Below, piece after piece: positions 1 to 8,531 of a DNA stretch of 32,057 bases. Position 1 is the first letter of the stretch, and each line of letters starts with the position of its first letter. The position numbers were made by a program, and so were the translations under genes. The notes beneath the pieces are model-generated. The model was not told the origin of the DNA, searched no databases, and saw only the letters and a program-made list of their open reading frames with translations. Source of the stretch: a virus; the IMG/VR virus record IMGVR_UViG_3300025869_000052, positions 1 through 32,057 of that record; one strand, given 5' to 3'.

Positions 1-1119
1 TTTGTCGATCCAGTAATGATTTCACTGATTCGTCGCGCTATGCCAAACTTAATTGCTTATGATATTGCTGGTGTTCAGCCTATGTCAGGTCCTACTGGTT
101 TGATTTTCGCAATGAGCGCAAGGTACACAAGCCAAACTGGTGATGAATCTTTTTATGACGAATCTGATACAAACTTCTCTGGCCAGAACGCAGCTCAGGA
201 CGCGCCAGGCGGTGTTGTAGCAACAAGCACAACAACAGACCCGTTTGCAGCTGCTGGGTACACTAGCGCTGGTGGTATGACTACAGCACAATCCGAAGCA
301 CTCGGTGACGCGGCTGGTAATCAGTTCGCTGAAATGGCATTCTCTATCGAGAAAGTTAGTGTTGTTGCTAAGAGCCGCGCTCTGAAAGCAGAATACACGA
401 TGGAATTAGCACAAGATCTTAAAGCTGTTCATGGTTTGGACGCCGAGTCAGAACTTGCTAACATTCTGTCAACGGAAATTCTTGCTGAAATCAACCGCGA
501 AGTTGTTCGTACAGTTAACTTTGGTGCCAAGCTTGGTGCTGCTGATACTGCTACTCCAGGCACATTTGACCTTGATGTTGACGCTAATGGCCGTTGGTCA
601 GTAGAGAAGTTCAAGGGTTTGATGTTCCAATTAGAGCGTGAAGCAAACCAAATCGCTAAAGATACTCGTCGTGGTAAGGGTAACATCCTCATCTGTTCTT
701 CTGACGTTGCTTCTGCACTTCAGATGGCTGGTGTTCTGGATTACACTCCTGCTTTGTCTAACAGCCTTCAGGTTGATGACACTGGTAGCACGTTCGCTGG
801 TGTATTGAATGGTCGCGTAAAAGTTTACATCGATCCATACTTCCAAGGATCTGCTGGTAGCCACTATGCAACTATGGGATACAAAGGTTCTTCATCATAC
901 GATTCTGGTGTATTCTACTGCCCTTACGTTCCTCTCCAGATGGTACGTGCGGTTGGTCAAGATAGCTTCCAACCAAAGATCGGATTCAAGACTCGCTACG
1001 GCATGGTCGCTAATCCTTTCTCACGATCTGTGCAGGGTGCTGCGGATGTATCTGATGGAACAATCACTTCCGGTACTAATGCTTACTACCGCAAGTTCAA
1101 GATTGTCAATCTTATGTAA
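1..1119 (+). CDS. 23: Major capsid protein gp23, 5'-truncated
   Basis: T4-type major head subunit that forms the hexamers of the capsid shell. The reading frame is open from base 1 (F-V-D-P-V-M...), so the ATG at 16 is internal and the true start lies left of the window. The first residues, DPVMISLIRRAMPNLIAYD and then GVQPMSGPTGLIFAM, match the conserved gp23 segment that follows the prohead-cleaved N-terminus, as known from T4. About 372 residues are present; T4 gp23 has about 520, so roughly the N-terminal quarter is missing. The C-terminal part (GFKTRYGMVANPF...) is also typical. A strong terminator follows within 30 bases of the stop, as expected for a very highly expressed late gene. 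Confidence 0.96.
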   Translation, partial: FVDPVMISLIRRAMPNLIAYDIAGVQPMSGPTGLIFAMSARYTSQTGDESFYDESDTNFSGQNAAQDAPGGVVATSTTTDPFAAAGYTSAGGMTTAQSEALGDAAGNQFAEMAFSIEKVSVVAKSRALKAEYTMELAQDLKAVHGLDAESELANILSTEILAEINREVVRTVNFGAKLGAADTATPGTFDLDVDANGRWSVEKFKGLMFQLEREANQIAKDTRRGKGNILICSSDVASALQMAGVLDYTPALSNSLQVDDTGSTFAGVLNGRVKVYIDPYFQGSAGSHYATMGYKGSSSYDSGVFYCPYVPLQMVRAVGQDSFQPKIGFKTRYGMVANPFSRSVQGAADVSDGTITSGTNAYYRKFKIVNLM

Positions 1120-1147
1120 GATTAAGTCATCATTAGAAATGACATTC

Positions 1148-1173
1148 AAGGGGGCTTCGGCCCCCTTTTTTTG
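1148..1173 (+). terminator. Rho-independent terminator after gp23
   Basis: An eight-base-pair stem AAGGGGGC / GCCCCCTT closes a TTCG tetraloop and is followed by a T-run. This is one of the clearest terminators in the window. It isolates the capsid transcript from the genes downstream. Confidence 0.95.
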
Positions 1174-1176
1174 TCT

Positions 1177-1184
1177 TATAAATA
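1177..1184 (+). promoter_or_regulatory. T4-type late promoter TATAAATA
   Basis: An exact match to the T4 late promoter octamer recognised by gp55-RNA polymerase. It sits just after the gp23 terminator and 30 bases before the start of a virion-type gene. The cognate sigma factor gp55 is encoded at 4087-4617. Confidence 0.85.
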
Positions 1185-1214
1185 TACATATCATTAATAA
1201 GGTAATCAAAACAA

Positions 1215-1727
1215 ATGGCGACTCCAACCAACACAAGCTTTCTTGCAAATAACAAATATCAATTTGTTATAGATCGTTTACCCAACTTTACCTTTTTTGT
1301 GCAAGGCATAAACATGCCTTCTCTAACTATGAACCCTGTGCAGACAAACACACCATACACACAGTTGTATCAGCCTGCAAATCAGTTGACATATGAGCAG
1401 TTACAGGTCACCTACGTTATAGACGAAGATATGCAATCGTGGTTTGAAATTTACAATTGGATGACAAATCTCGGTAACCCAACGTCGCTTGATAAATTGG
1501 GAATACTAACAACAGTCGCGGGCAAAGAAAATAGTGTTGTTTCTGATGCAAGTTTATTGATTAAAACAAACTCAAACAATGACAATATAAATGTGCAATT
1601 TTATGATATCTTTCCTATGGAACTTACGGGGTTTCAAATGAGTTCTGCCGAAGGTCAAGATTTTCAAACAACATCTGTTACATTTGCTTACACTTATTTT
1701 ACTGCAACTAAGTTGACAACACCTTAA
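1215..1727 (+). CDS. Tail-tube-fold virion protein (gp19/gp54/gp3-like)
   Basis: A 170-residue protein with no signal peptide or membrane segment. Its N-terminal pattern (NKYQFVIDRLPNFTFFVQGI then P-S-L) followed by a beta-rich body and 'VIDEDMQSWFEIYNWM' resembles small T4-superfamily tail tube and tube-terminating proteins. In marine T4-like phages a gene of this type often lies between gp23 and uvsY. Whether it is the main tube subunit (gp19), the tube initiator (gp54) or the tail terminator (gp3) cannot be decided by eye. It is preceded by an exact late promoter, which agrees with a structural role. Its 3' end carries the promoter for uvsY. Confidence 0.62.
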   Translation: MATPTNTSFLANNKYQFVIDRLPNFTFFVQGINMPSLTMNPVQTNTPYTQLYQPANQLTYEQLQVTYVIDEDMQSWFEIYNWMTNLGNPTSLDKLGILTTVAGKENSVVSDASLLIKTNSNNDNINVQFYDIFPMELTGFQMSSAEGQDFQTTSVTFAYTYFTATKLTTP

Positions 1728-1741
1728 AAATATGGTATAAT
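1713..1741 (+). promoter_or_regulatory. Perfect sigma70 promoter for uvsY-uvsW
   Basis: TTGACA (1713-1718), 17-base spacer, TATAAT (1736-1741). All twelve consensus bases match, and the -10 is preceded by TGG, an extended -10. The -35 lies inside the last codons of the upstream late gene. Transcription would begin near 1748, just ahead of the uvsY ribosome site (GGAG, about 1761). Confidence 0.92.
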
Positions 1742-1770
1742 AGTATGCCTACTTATATTATGGAGAATAT

Positions 1771-2208
1771 ATGACGCTCGATGAAATTATTGATGAGTGG
1801 AGAAATGATTGTCAGTTGGACTCTACCGCGCTTGGCGCAGAGTCTCTGAAGATTCCAGTTCTACACAGCAAGTACATGAAAATATACTATGAGGAAAGAC
1901 GCAGACTAAAAGCGATAGAATTTCAGATTAAAGATTTGCAGTTAGCAAAGCACGAATACTACACAGGTAAAATGTCCGAAGAAGAACTCCGAGAGCGTGG
2001 CTGGGAGCCATTCGAAAAAATCTTATTGAAATCCGAATCCGAAATGTATATGCAATCAGACAAAGATATCATACAGACCAATATTAAGACAGTAAACCAA
2101 AAAGAAAAAATGTCTTTGTTGGAAGAGATTGTGAAAAATTTAAATCAGCGCAATTTTCAAATCAAAAATGCGATTGATTATATGAAGCTAACGGGTGGTG
2201 AGTTGTAG
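1771..2208 (+). CDS. uvsY: UvsY recombination mediator
   Basis: Loads the UvsX recombinase onto ssDNA coated with single-strand binding protein during T4-type recombination-dependent replication. The protein has 145 residues (T4 UvsY has 137). It shares the helical, highly charged layout, including an N-terminal helix, 'LHSKYMKIYYEERRRLKAIE', a 'YYTGKMSEEELRERGWEPFEK' region and 'MYMQSDKDIIQTN'. It starts at ATG with a good GGAG site and overlaps the uvsW GTG start by one base, so the two are translationally coupled. Its partner UvsX is encoded 22 kb away in this window. Confidence 0.9.
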   Translation: MTLDEIIDEWRNDCQLDSTALGAESLKIPVLHSKYMKIYYEERRRLKAIEFQIKDLQLAKHEYYTGKMSEEELRERGWEPFEKILLKSESEMYMQSDKDIIQTNIKTVNQKEKMSLLEEIVKNLNQRNFQIKNAIDYMKLTGGEL

Positions 2209-3662
2209 TGTCAATAATAAAGGTATCAAAACTAAACGAAGTGTATGCATACATCCATTGCGAAAAAGGCGAAGGTATGGAGATAAGCGAGCACTTTACG
2301 TTTATGGTTCCTGGCTATAAGTTTATGCCAGCATACCGCAATAAGATATGGGACGGTAAGATAAGACTATATCATTCATATAATCAAACACTCTATTATG
2401 GTCTAATACCATACCTAAAAAAGTTTTGTGATGATAGGGGGTACACCTTCGAGGTGGATCGTTCGGTGGATGCTGACGAAGATTTTTCTGTAGAGGAAGC
2501 CAGAGAATTTATAAAAACTTTGCAGATGAAACTTGATCCTAGAGACTATCAGGTTGATGCCTTTGTTCATGCCATAAGAAAGCGGCGAGCGATGATGCTG
2601 TCTCCAACTGCATCCGGCAAGTCATTGATAATCTACCTTGTTACCCGTTTCCTCGACGGAAAGACTTTGATTATTGTTCCCACAACATCTTTAGTATCTC
2701 AGTTAGAAAAAGATTTCTATGAGTATGGATATGATTCGCAGAAATATGTTCACCCGATTATGTCCGGCGCAGATAAAAATACAGACAAGCCAGTAGTAAT
2801 CTCCACATGGCAGTCTATCTATAAACAAAAGAAGGATTGGTTCGATCAATTTGACGTTGTTATCGGAGATGAGGCTCACCAGTTTAAAGCAAAATCTTTG
2901 ACAACAATCATGACAAACCTTGATGGATGTTCATACCGGTATGGCTTTACTGGAACTCTGGACGGAACTCAAACTCATAAGCTGGTGCTGGAGGGGCTGT
3001 TCGGTCAAGTCGAAAAAGTTACAACAACAAAAACGCTAATGGACCAAGGTAATCTTGCGGAGTTTAAGATAAAATCTCTCATACTGAAGCACACTAAAGA
3101 AAACTGTAAGTTGGTGAGTAAATACAAATATCAAGAGGAAATCGACTATCTGGTTTCTAGCCAATCAAGGAACAAATTTATCACAAATCTTACGCTATCT
3201 TTAGGGGGAAATACACTTCTTTTGTTCCAATATGTAGACAAACACGGGAAAATGTTGTATAATACCATATGTGAAAAAGTTGATAAAAACAGAAAAGTGT
3301 TTTATGTGTCAGGAGAAACCAAGGCCAGTGTCAGGGAAGATATTAGAGGGATAGTGGAAAGTGAAAGCAACTCCATCATTGTGGCTTCTTTCGGTACGTT
3401 TTCTACTGGTATAAATATAAGGAACTTGCACAATGTAATCTTTGCTTCGCCCAGTAAAAGTAAAGTTAGAACATTGCAGTCTATAGGAAGGGGATTAAGA
3501 TTAGGTGACAATAAAGAGTATGCTACCCTATACGATATTGCTGACGATCTGACACATGGGAAAAAACAAAACTACACGCTGCAACATTTTGTGGAAAGAA
3601 TGAAAATATATAATGAAGAAAAGTTTGATTACAAGATGTATCAAATACAACTGAAAGGTTAG
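2208..3662 (+). CDS. uvsW: UvsW superfamily 2 DNA/RNA helicase
   Basis: Branch-migrating helicase that processes recombination intermediates and R-loops and shifts replication from origins to recombination. It has 484 residues (T4 about 500). An N-terminal substrate-binding region is followed by Walker A SPTASGKS (132-139), DEAH box GDEAH (220-224), motif III FTGT (247-250) and motif VI QSIGRGLRLG (424-433). The start is GTG, sharing its first base with the uvsY stop codon (TAGTG). A sigma70-like promoter lies inside the gene at 3235. Confidence 0.95.
   Translation: MSIIKVSKLNEVYAYIHCEKGEGMEISEHFTFMVPGYKFMPAYRNKIWDGKIRLYHSYNQTLYYGLIPYLKKFCDDRGYTFEVDRSVDADEDFSVEEAREFIKTLQMKLDPRDYQVDAFVHAIRKRRAMMLSPTASGKSLIIYLVTRFLDGKTLIIVPTTSLVSQLEKDFYEYGYDSQKYVHPIMSGADKNTDKPVVISTWQSIYKQKKDWFDQFDVVIGDEAHQFKAKSLTTIMTNLDGCSYRYGFTGTLDGTQTHKLVLEGLFGQVEKVTTTKTLMDQGNLAEFKIKSLILKHTKENCKLVSKYKYQEEIDYLVSSQSRNKFITNLTLSLGGNTLLLFQYVDKHGKMLYNTICEKVDKNRKVFYVSGETKASVREDIRGIVESESNSIIVASFGTFSTGINIRNLHNVIFASPSKSKVRTLQSIGRGLRLGDNKEYATLYDIADDLTHGKKQNYTLQHFVERMKIYNEEKFDYKMYQIQLKG
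3235..3263 (+). promoter_or_regulatory. Candidate internal sigma70 promoter in uvsW
   Basis: TAGACA (3235-3240), 17 bases, TATAAT (3258-3263): 11 of 12 consensus positions. It lies inside the uvsW reading frame on the sense strand, so it could be fortuitous. It would feed the Sm-like gene and gp55 downstream, which otherwise have no visible promoter of their own. Confidence 0.45.
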
Positions 3663-3665
3663 AAT

Positions 3666-4010
3666 ATGGAAATTAATAAAATAATCAAAACCGTAAGTGG
3701 CGACACTATAGTTGCACAGATACTAAGTGAAACTATATCTTATGTCGAAGTGAAGAATCCTTTTAAGATATATTCTACGTTTGATAATCAGAACATGAAG
3801 TTAGAAGTTATCCGTTGGGATTGGGCATCAAGATTTGATCAGCCTTTCAGAATATACAAAACGGCAATCGTTTCTGTTTCTGACCCAACATTTAATCTGG
3901 AAAAGTCATATGTAGAAGTTGTAGATAATGAACTACACTTTTATGAGAAGAAGAAAGCTGAAGAAGCTATAGATGAGTTTGAAGATTTTGATAAAAAGGA
4001 TATACATTAG
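3666..4010 (+). CDS. Small protein, probable Sm/LSm-like fold
   Basis: A 114-residue protein of unknown function. Residues 5-35 (KIIKTVSGDTIVAQILSE...YVEVKNP) show the strand pattern of an Sm1-type motif: hydrophobic-x-x-G-D, two hydrophobics, a short loop, then V-x-N-P. The same pattern recurs in the protein at 18441-18740, so the two look paralogous. The C-terminus is a charged tail rich in E, D and K. The gene sits between uvsW and gp55 with a three-base gap after the uvsW stop, in a recombination/transcription operon. A role in RNA binding is only inferred from the suspected fold. Confidence 0.6.
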   Translation: MEINKIIKTVSGDTIVAQILSETISYVEVKNPFKIYSTFDNQNMKLEVIRWDWASRFDQPFRIYKTAIVSVSDPTFNLEKSYVEVVDNELHFYEKKKAEEAIDEFEDFDKKDIH

Positions 4011-4086
4011 AAATACCCTTATGGATAGGCTACACTGTTATTTAACCACATTGTCAAGGAAATGTCAAGTACTTTAGGAAAATATT

Positions 4087-4617
4087 ATGAAAAAAGATAA
4101 GCCATTGAAGCATTACGTAGACAACCAGCTGTTCTTAGAGAATATGGTCGTGTATAGAAACTCCGTATTAGCAGCTAGGGAGAACGAGATGCCTAGACCT
4201 AGAGTGCCTGAGTATATTGGCTCCTGCCTGTTCAAGATAGCAACGCATCTATCACGCAGACCAAACTTTGTCAATTATACCTTTCGAGATGATATGATTT
4301 CGGATGGCGTAGAAAACTGTCTATTGTATATCGACAACTTTAACCCCGAGAAATCAAAAAACCCATTTTCATATTTCACGCAGATCATATACTACGCATT
4401 CCTAAGAAGGATTCAGAAAGAAAAGAAACATCTATACATTAAGTATAAGAGCATGGAAAATGAGGTCATCAATACGCTGATTCAAAACTTGGGTGAGGAT
4501 CACGTAACCACTCAGCTCAATGGTATGATGCACGATGCATACAGCGAAGAGTTCATTGCAAACTTCATCCAAAGCTTTGAAGCAACCAAGAAAAAGAAAT
4601 CAAAAAAGAAGTCTTGA
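4087..4617 (+). CDS. 55: gp55 late-transcription sigma factor
   Basis: A sigma70-family protein that directs host RNA polymerase to TATAAATA late promoters together with the sliding clamp gp45. It has 176 residues (T4 gp55 has 185). The diagnostic segment is 'DNFNPEKSKNPFSYFTQIIYYAFLRRIQKEKK' at about residues 87-118, which corresponds to the region-2-like core. The C-terminus is a lysine-rich tail (KKKKSKKKS). A 76-base gap precedes it (4011-4086), in which I see only a GGA ribosome site close to the start. Exact or near-exact targets of this factor occur here at 1177, 17594, 27012 and possibly 28868. Confidence 0.95.
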   Translation: MKKDKPLKHYVDNQLFLENMVVYRNSVLAARENEMPRPRVPEYIGSCLFKIATHLSRRPNFVNYTFRDDMISDGVENCLLYIDNFNPEKSKNPFSYFTQIIYYAFLRRIQKEKKHLYIKYKSMENEVINTLIQNLGEDHVTTQLNGMMHDAYSEEFIANFIQSFEATKKKKSKKKS

Positions 4618-4642
4618 CATTGTTGTTATATTAGTCTATAAT
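4614..4642 (+). promoter_or_regulatory. Perfect sigma70 promoter for gp47-gp46
   Basis: TTGACA (4614-4619), 17 bases, TATAAT (4637-4642), all twelve positions matching. The -35 hexamer contains the TGA stop of gp55. The predicted start of transcription is near 4649, about 24 bases before the gp47 ATG. Confidence 0.93.
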
Positions 4643-4672
4643 ATACAATTAACTTAGAAATGGATTTATTAA

Positions 4673-5731
4673 ATGAAAGTGTGCCTCTTAGGTGATACTC
4701 ATTTTGGTGTACGTAACGATTCGTTGGCGTTTCATCGATACTATGACAACTTCTACACAAACCAGTTCTTTCCTTATATAGAAAAACATGGTATTAAAAC
4801 AGTTATTCAGCTGGGTGATTTGTTTGATCGCAGGAAGTATATCAACTTTGTTTCTCTGTCAGAAAGCCGCAGGTATTTTTTTGACAGGTTACAGGAGTTT
4901 GATATTGATTTTCATGCGTTGATTGGCAATCACGATATCTTCTGGAAAAATAGTGTGGAAGTAAACTCTCCAGATTTGTTACTTCGAGGTTATGATAACA
5001 TTACTCTGTGGCAGGGGCCGGGTTCTCTGACCGTGGGTAATACGGTGTTTGATATGATACCTTGGATTTGCAAGGATAATCAGGAAGAGATCTTCAACTT
5101 TATTGATAGAAGTAACTCTCCATTTTGCATTGGTCATTTTGAGTTGGCTGGTTTTCAGATGATGAAAGGTATTCCGTCTCACGATGGTATGAACTCCGAT
5201 TTTCTTGATCGATATGATTCTGTATACAGTGGGCACTTTCACACACAATCTCAAGTGGGCAAGATCCGCTACTTAGGAACTCCATACGAGTTGTTTTGGA
5301 ATGACTATAACGATCCTAAAGGGTTTTGGATATTTGATACTGATACCTCTGAGATCGAGTTTGTAAAAACGCAATATAATATGTTTCAGAAGATTTACTA
5401 TGACGATTCTAAGGATATGCCTGATATTGATTTTGATGACTATGCAGATTCTTATGTTAAGATTGTCGTACTGAATAAACAAAGTCCATATTTATTTGAC
5501 AAACTGCTCGATGAGCTGTATAATGTAGATCCTGCAAACATTTCTGTGATAGAAGATTTTGCGGATGAAACTCTTGGTGATATAGATTCTGAGTTGATCG
5601 ATCAGGCAGAAGATACTCTGACGATTTTATCTAACTATATTGACCAACAAAACATTGATGAATCTGAGGAGGTAAAAACTCTTATGCGTGAATTATATGT
5701 TGAAGCATTATCTCAGGAGACTATTGCGTGA
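4673..5731 (+). CDS. 47: gp47 recombination nuclease subunit (Mre11/SbcD-like)
   Basis: Metallophosphoesterase subunit of the gp46/gp47 complex that resects DNA ends for recombination and helps degrade host DNA. It has 352 residues (T4 339). Metal-binding motifs run in order: GDTHFG (residues 7-12), GDLFDRR, GNHD, and GHFEL followed by SGHFHT. 'RYLGTPYELFWND' and 'PKGFWIFDT' match gp47 closely. It starts at ATG 24 bases after the expected transcript start. The stop overlaps the gp46 GTG start (GTGA). Confidence 0.96.
   Translation: MKVCLLGDTHFGVRNDSLAFHRYYDNFYTNQFFPYIEKHGIKTVIQLGDLFDRRKYINFVSLSESRRYFFDRLQEFDIDFHALIGNHDIFWKNSVEVNSPDLLLRGYDNITLWQGPGSLTVGNTVFDMIPWICKDNQEEIFNFIDRSNSPFCIGHFELAGFQMMKGIPSHDGMNSDFLDRYDSVYSGHFHTQSQVGKIRYLGTPYELFWNDYNDPKGFWIFDTDTSEIEFVKTQYNMFQKIYYDDSKDMPDIDFDDYADSYVKIVVLNKQSPYLFDKLLDELYNVDPANISVIEDFADETLGDIDSELIDQAEDTLTILSNYIDQQNIDESEEVKTLMRELYVEALSQETIA
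5496..5524 (+). promoter_or_regulatory. Perfect sigma70 promoter inside gp47, ahead of gp46
   Basis: TTGACA (5496-5501), 17 bases, TATAAT (5519-5524), all twelve positions matching, on the sense strand within the gp47 coding region and 204 bases before the gp46 start. The chance of such a match is very small and three further exact matches exist in the window, so it is probably a real secondary promoter that boosts gp46 and the enzyme island behind it. Confidence 0.75.
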
Positions 5732-7443
5732 TCGTATTCAGAACATTAAAGTATAAAAACTTTTTGTCTTCAGGAAACTATTTCACGAAAATTGAACTGG
5801 ACAAAGAAATTTCCACCCTGATTCTTGGTGCTAATGGCTCGGGTAAGTCTACCATGCTAGATGCTTTGTGTTTTAGTTTGTTTGGTAAGCCTTTTCGGAA
5901 TATCAATAAGCCACAATTGGTTAACAGCATCAACCAAAAAAATGCGGTGGTTGAGGTTGAGTTTGATGCTGGTAATAAATCCTATCGTGTTGTTCGTGGT
6001 ATGAAGCCTAACATCTTTGAGATTTATTGTAACGGCAAGTTCTTGAATCAAGACGCTGCAGTAAAAGATTATCAAGATACTTTAGAAAAGGTTATTCTGA
6101 AACTGAATTACAAGTCATTCACACAGATTGTGATATTGGGTAGTGCCTCGTTTACACCTTTTATGCAGTTGTCTGCGGCTGACCGTAGATCTATTATTGA
6201 AGATTTGCTGGACATTCGAATTTTTACCACTATGAATTCCTTACTAAAGGAAAGACACTTAAAACTAAAAAACGAGGTGTCTAACACAAAATATAAATCA
6301 GATTCTGTTGAAGAAAAGATTGATGTACACAAGCAATATATCGATGATATCACGAGAGATAACAAAGAAAAGGTTGCTGTTCTGCAAGAACAAATTGATG
6401 ATGAGCAGATTCAGATAGAAAAGCGCAAAGATGATCTTGATAGTTTGGAGTCTGCTCGTAACTCACTGCAAGAAGACGTAAAAGTCGCCTCGTCGGTTTC
6501 CGATAAACTAAAAAAACTAGAAGATGTTCGTAAAGATCTAAGCCGTACCGTCAAGAAAATTGATAGTGAAATTTCTTTTTATGAGGGTAACGATGAGTGC
6601 CCTACTTGCAAGCAGGATATAGACGGTGTTTTTAAGTCTAGTGTGCTTTCTGAGCGGGCAAATAAAAAGATTCAGGTGAGCGAAGGTTTGTCAGAACTGA
6701 AGTGCAAGCATAAGTCTCTGAAAGAGCGTATGGAGTCTATCAATGAATCTATGAATAAAATCGACAATTTACAAAAACGAATTGTTAGTCTACAGAGCGA
6801 AAACACGGCATCCCAGAAATATATTGGTTCACTACAACACGAAATTTCTAGATCAGAATCGGCTAAAAATAACATCAAAGAGCAGCAAGAAAAGCTTGCC
6901 AAATACGAACAGGAACTGCTTGATATCGAGGATAATATCCGCATAATGCTCGATGAAAAACATCATCAGGAGATTGCATCTACCTTGCTCAAGGATACTG
7001 GAATTAAAACTAGAATCATCAAACAATACATTCCGATTATAAACAAGTTGGTGAATAAGTATTTGGCGTCTATGGATTTCTTCGTGAACTTCAATCTTGA
7101 CGAAGCGTTCAAAGAAACTATCAAGTCTAGGCACCGCGATGACTTTTCGTATTCTTCCTTCTCTGAGGGTGAGAAACAGCGGATTGATATGGCACTAATG
7201 CTGACTTGGAGAACCATTGCAAAACTCAAGAACTCAGCTAGCACAAATATTTTGCTTTTGGATGAAGTCTTTGATTCTTCTCTCGATAATAATGGAACAG
7301 AGGATCTTATGAAACTTCTCAATATGCTAGAAGCGACTAATCTATTTGTTATTAGCCATAAGGGTGATATCCTGCAAGACAAGTTTGCTGATGTTATGAA
7401 GTTCGAAAAGCACAATAATTTTTCTCGGATGGTAGAGCAATGA
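5728..7443 (+). CDS. 46: gp46 recombination nuclease ATPase (Rad50/SbcC-like)
   Basis: SMC-like ATPase partner of gp47. It has 571 residues (T4 560). Motifs: Walker A GANGSGKST (34-42), a long coiled coil interrupted by the zinc hook CPTC (291-294), ABC signature FSEGEKQR (478-485), Walker B LLLDEVFDSSLD (509-520) and an H-loop SHK (543-545). The start is GTG, overlapping the gp47 stop as GTGA, with an AGGAGA ribosome site before it. The stop overlaps the next gene as ATGA, so the accessory enzyme island is translated from the same message. Confidence 0.97.
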   Translation: MIVFRTLKYKNFLSSGNYFTKIELDKEISTLILGANGSGKSTMLDALCFSLFGKPFRNINKPQLVNSINQKNAVVEVEFDAGNKSYRVVRGMKPNIFEIYCNGKFLNQDAAVKDYQDTLEKVILKLNYKSFTQIVILGSASFTPFMQLSAADRRSIIEDLLDIRIFTTMNSLLKERHLKLKNEVSNTKYKSDSVEEKIDVHKQYIDDITRDNKEKVAVLQEQIDDEQIQIEKRKDDLDSLESARNSLQEDVKVASSVSDKLKKLEDVRKDLSRTVKKIDSEISFYEGNDECPTCKQDIDGVFKSSVLSERANKKIQVSEGLSELKCKHKSLKERMESINESMNKIDNLQKRIVSLQSENTASQKYIGSLQHEISRSESAKNNIKEQQEKLAKYEQELLDIEDNIRIMLDEKHHQEIASTLLKDTGIKTRIIKQYIPIINKLVNKYLASMDFFVNFNLDEAFKETIKSRHRDDFSYSSFSEGEKQRIDMALMLTWRTIAKLKNSASTNILLLDEVFDSSLDNNGTEDLMKLLNMLEATNLFVISHKGDILQDKFADVMKFEKHNNFSRMVEQ

Positions 7444-8531
7444 AAGCGTGGCAGCATGGGTACGATCTAGATTATCTAAAAGATATAGAAAAATTGTTTG
7501 ATGACTACAATCAGTATACTTTATCGCCTTTTGCTAAGTACAAGAAAAATAACATTGCGGAGTCTTTACACAAGAACAGGCTGATATTATTAGATGATGC
7601 GCGTTTGGAAGTTGCCGAGTCTAAAGCTAAGTCTAAGATCAAGGTGTATGGTAATACTGTGCTGGGTGAGAAGCTATCCGGTGATATTACTATATCAAAG
7701 TTGTCGGGTAACATTTCTACACTGAAAAATAAAATTAATGAGTACACTGCAGACTGTTGGCTATACGTGTGGGCAGAAAATAATTCGCACGTTGAGTTGG
7801 CGAAGGAATGTGGGTTTTGTGAAGTTGGACCTAAGATTACTTCATACGGAGAAATCTATAAGATATATTATCGGGGCGAGTCGAGAGAGTTTCCTGAGAT
7901 AGACCCTGTTGAGTTTGTTGGTATCAAAAAAGTTGATAATGTTGATGGGGATTTAATTGAGTCGATACGATCTAAACTGGACAAACTACCCGAGTTTACA
8001 AATCATTATAGCAACTATAACAAAGGAAAGTCTTGGTCTGCATTATCTTTGCGCGGATACACCGATGACCCTGCGTTTATCACTAAACCTTCCGAGATGT
8101 CGGATGCGTGGAAAAAAGATCACGTAGATATTGACTTTACCCTACAAGATAGTGTATTATATAATCTGTTCCCTGAAGTGAGGGATCTGATAGAACCTTA
8201 CGGTGATGATGTTCATCGTGTCAGATTTATGTTATTGAAACCTAAGTCTGGTGAATTGAGTCGCCATACGGATCAAGTTGACCCCGATTCTGGTGGCTCT
8301 TTGGGGAAGTTGGCACGATTACATTTTCCTATCGTAACAAATGATATGGTTATGTTTACAGTCTGGGATACTGATGGAGTAGAACAGAATGTTAGTATGA
8401 GTGTTGGTGAGTGTTGGTTTCTTGATACGAGGAAGCCTCACAAAGCAGTGAACTTCGGTTCCGAAGACCGAATACATTTAGTTGTTGATGTTGTGACTAA
8501 GGAATCTTTATATGGAAAACTTATTGGTTGA
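7440..8531 (+). CDS. GNAT-like / aspartyl-hydroxylase-like (2OG-Fe(II)) fusion protein
   Basis: A 363-residue protein with two apparent domains. Residues about 45-145 end in 'VWAENNSHVELAKECGFCEVG...ITSYGEIYKIYYR', which reads like the last strands of a GNAT acetyltransferase. Residues about 230-355 look like a 2-oxoglutarate/iron dioxygenase of the aspartyl/asparaginyl beta-hydroxylase type: HxD (H276, D278), 'RLHFPIVTN', 'GECWFLD', distal H334 and cosubstrate Arg R344. The substrate is unknown. The gene overlaps the gp46 stop (ATGA) and is overlapped by the PLP-enzyme gene by 20 bases, so it is translationally coupled on both sides. The hydroxylase assignment is firm at superfamily level; the GNAT call is weaker. 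Confidence 0.72.
   Translation: MKAWQHGYDLDYLKDIEKLFDDYNQYTLSPFAKYKKNNIAESLHKNRLILLDDARLEVAESKAKSKIKVYGNTVLGEKLSGDITISKLSGNISTLKNKINEYTADCWLYVWAENNSHVELAKECGFCEVGPKITSYGEIYKIYYRGESREFPEIDPVEFVGIKKVDNVDGDLIESIRSKLDKLPEFTNHYSNYNKGKSWSALSLRGYTDDPAFITKPSEMSDAWKKDHVDIDFTLQDSVLYNLFPEVRDLIEPYGDDVHRVRFMLLKPKSGELSRHTDQVDPDSGGSLGKLARLHFPIVTNDMVMFTVWDTDGVEQNVSMSVGECWFLDTRKPHKAVNFGSEDRIHLVVDVVTKESLYGKLIG

Noticed and set aside
866-1252. Open frame of 128 codons overlapping the end of gp23 and the terminator
   Set aside because: It is in another frame of a certain capsid gene, crosses a strong terminator, and has no ribosome site or recognisable content.
3409-3418. TATAAATA inside uvsW
   Set aside because: An exact late octamer but far inside a coding region, with no late-type gene start nearby. 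Left out as a probable chance match.
4011-4086. Search for a dedicated gp55 promoter in the 76-base gap
   Set aside because: TTGTCA at 4051 has no -10 at 16-18 bases, and TACACT at 4031 has no -35. No promoter is claimed.
6966-7457. Longest minus-strand frame (163 codons), opposite gp46
   Set aside because: It lies antisense to conserved gp46 motifs, has no promoter or ribosome site and a composition typical of a complementary-strand shadow. The same holds for the 189-codon frame opposite gp44 (13314-13883).
8131-8160. TTGACT-18-TATTAT inside the GNAT/hydroxylase fusion gene
   Set aside because: Ten of twelve positions with an off-optimum spacer; matches of this quality can occur by chance in AT-rich sequence.
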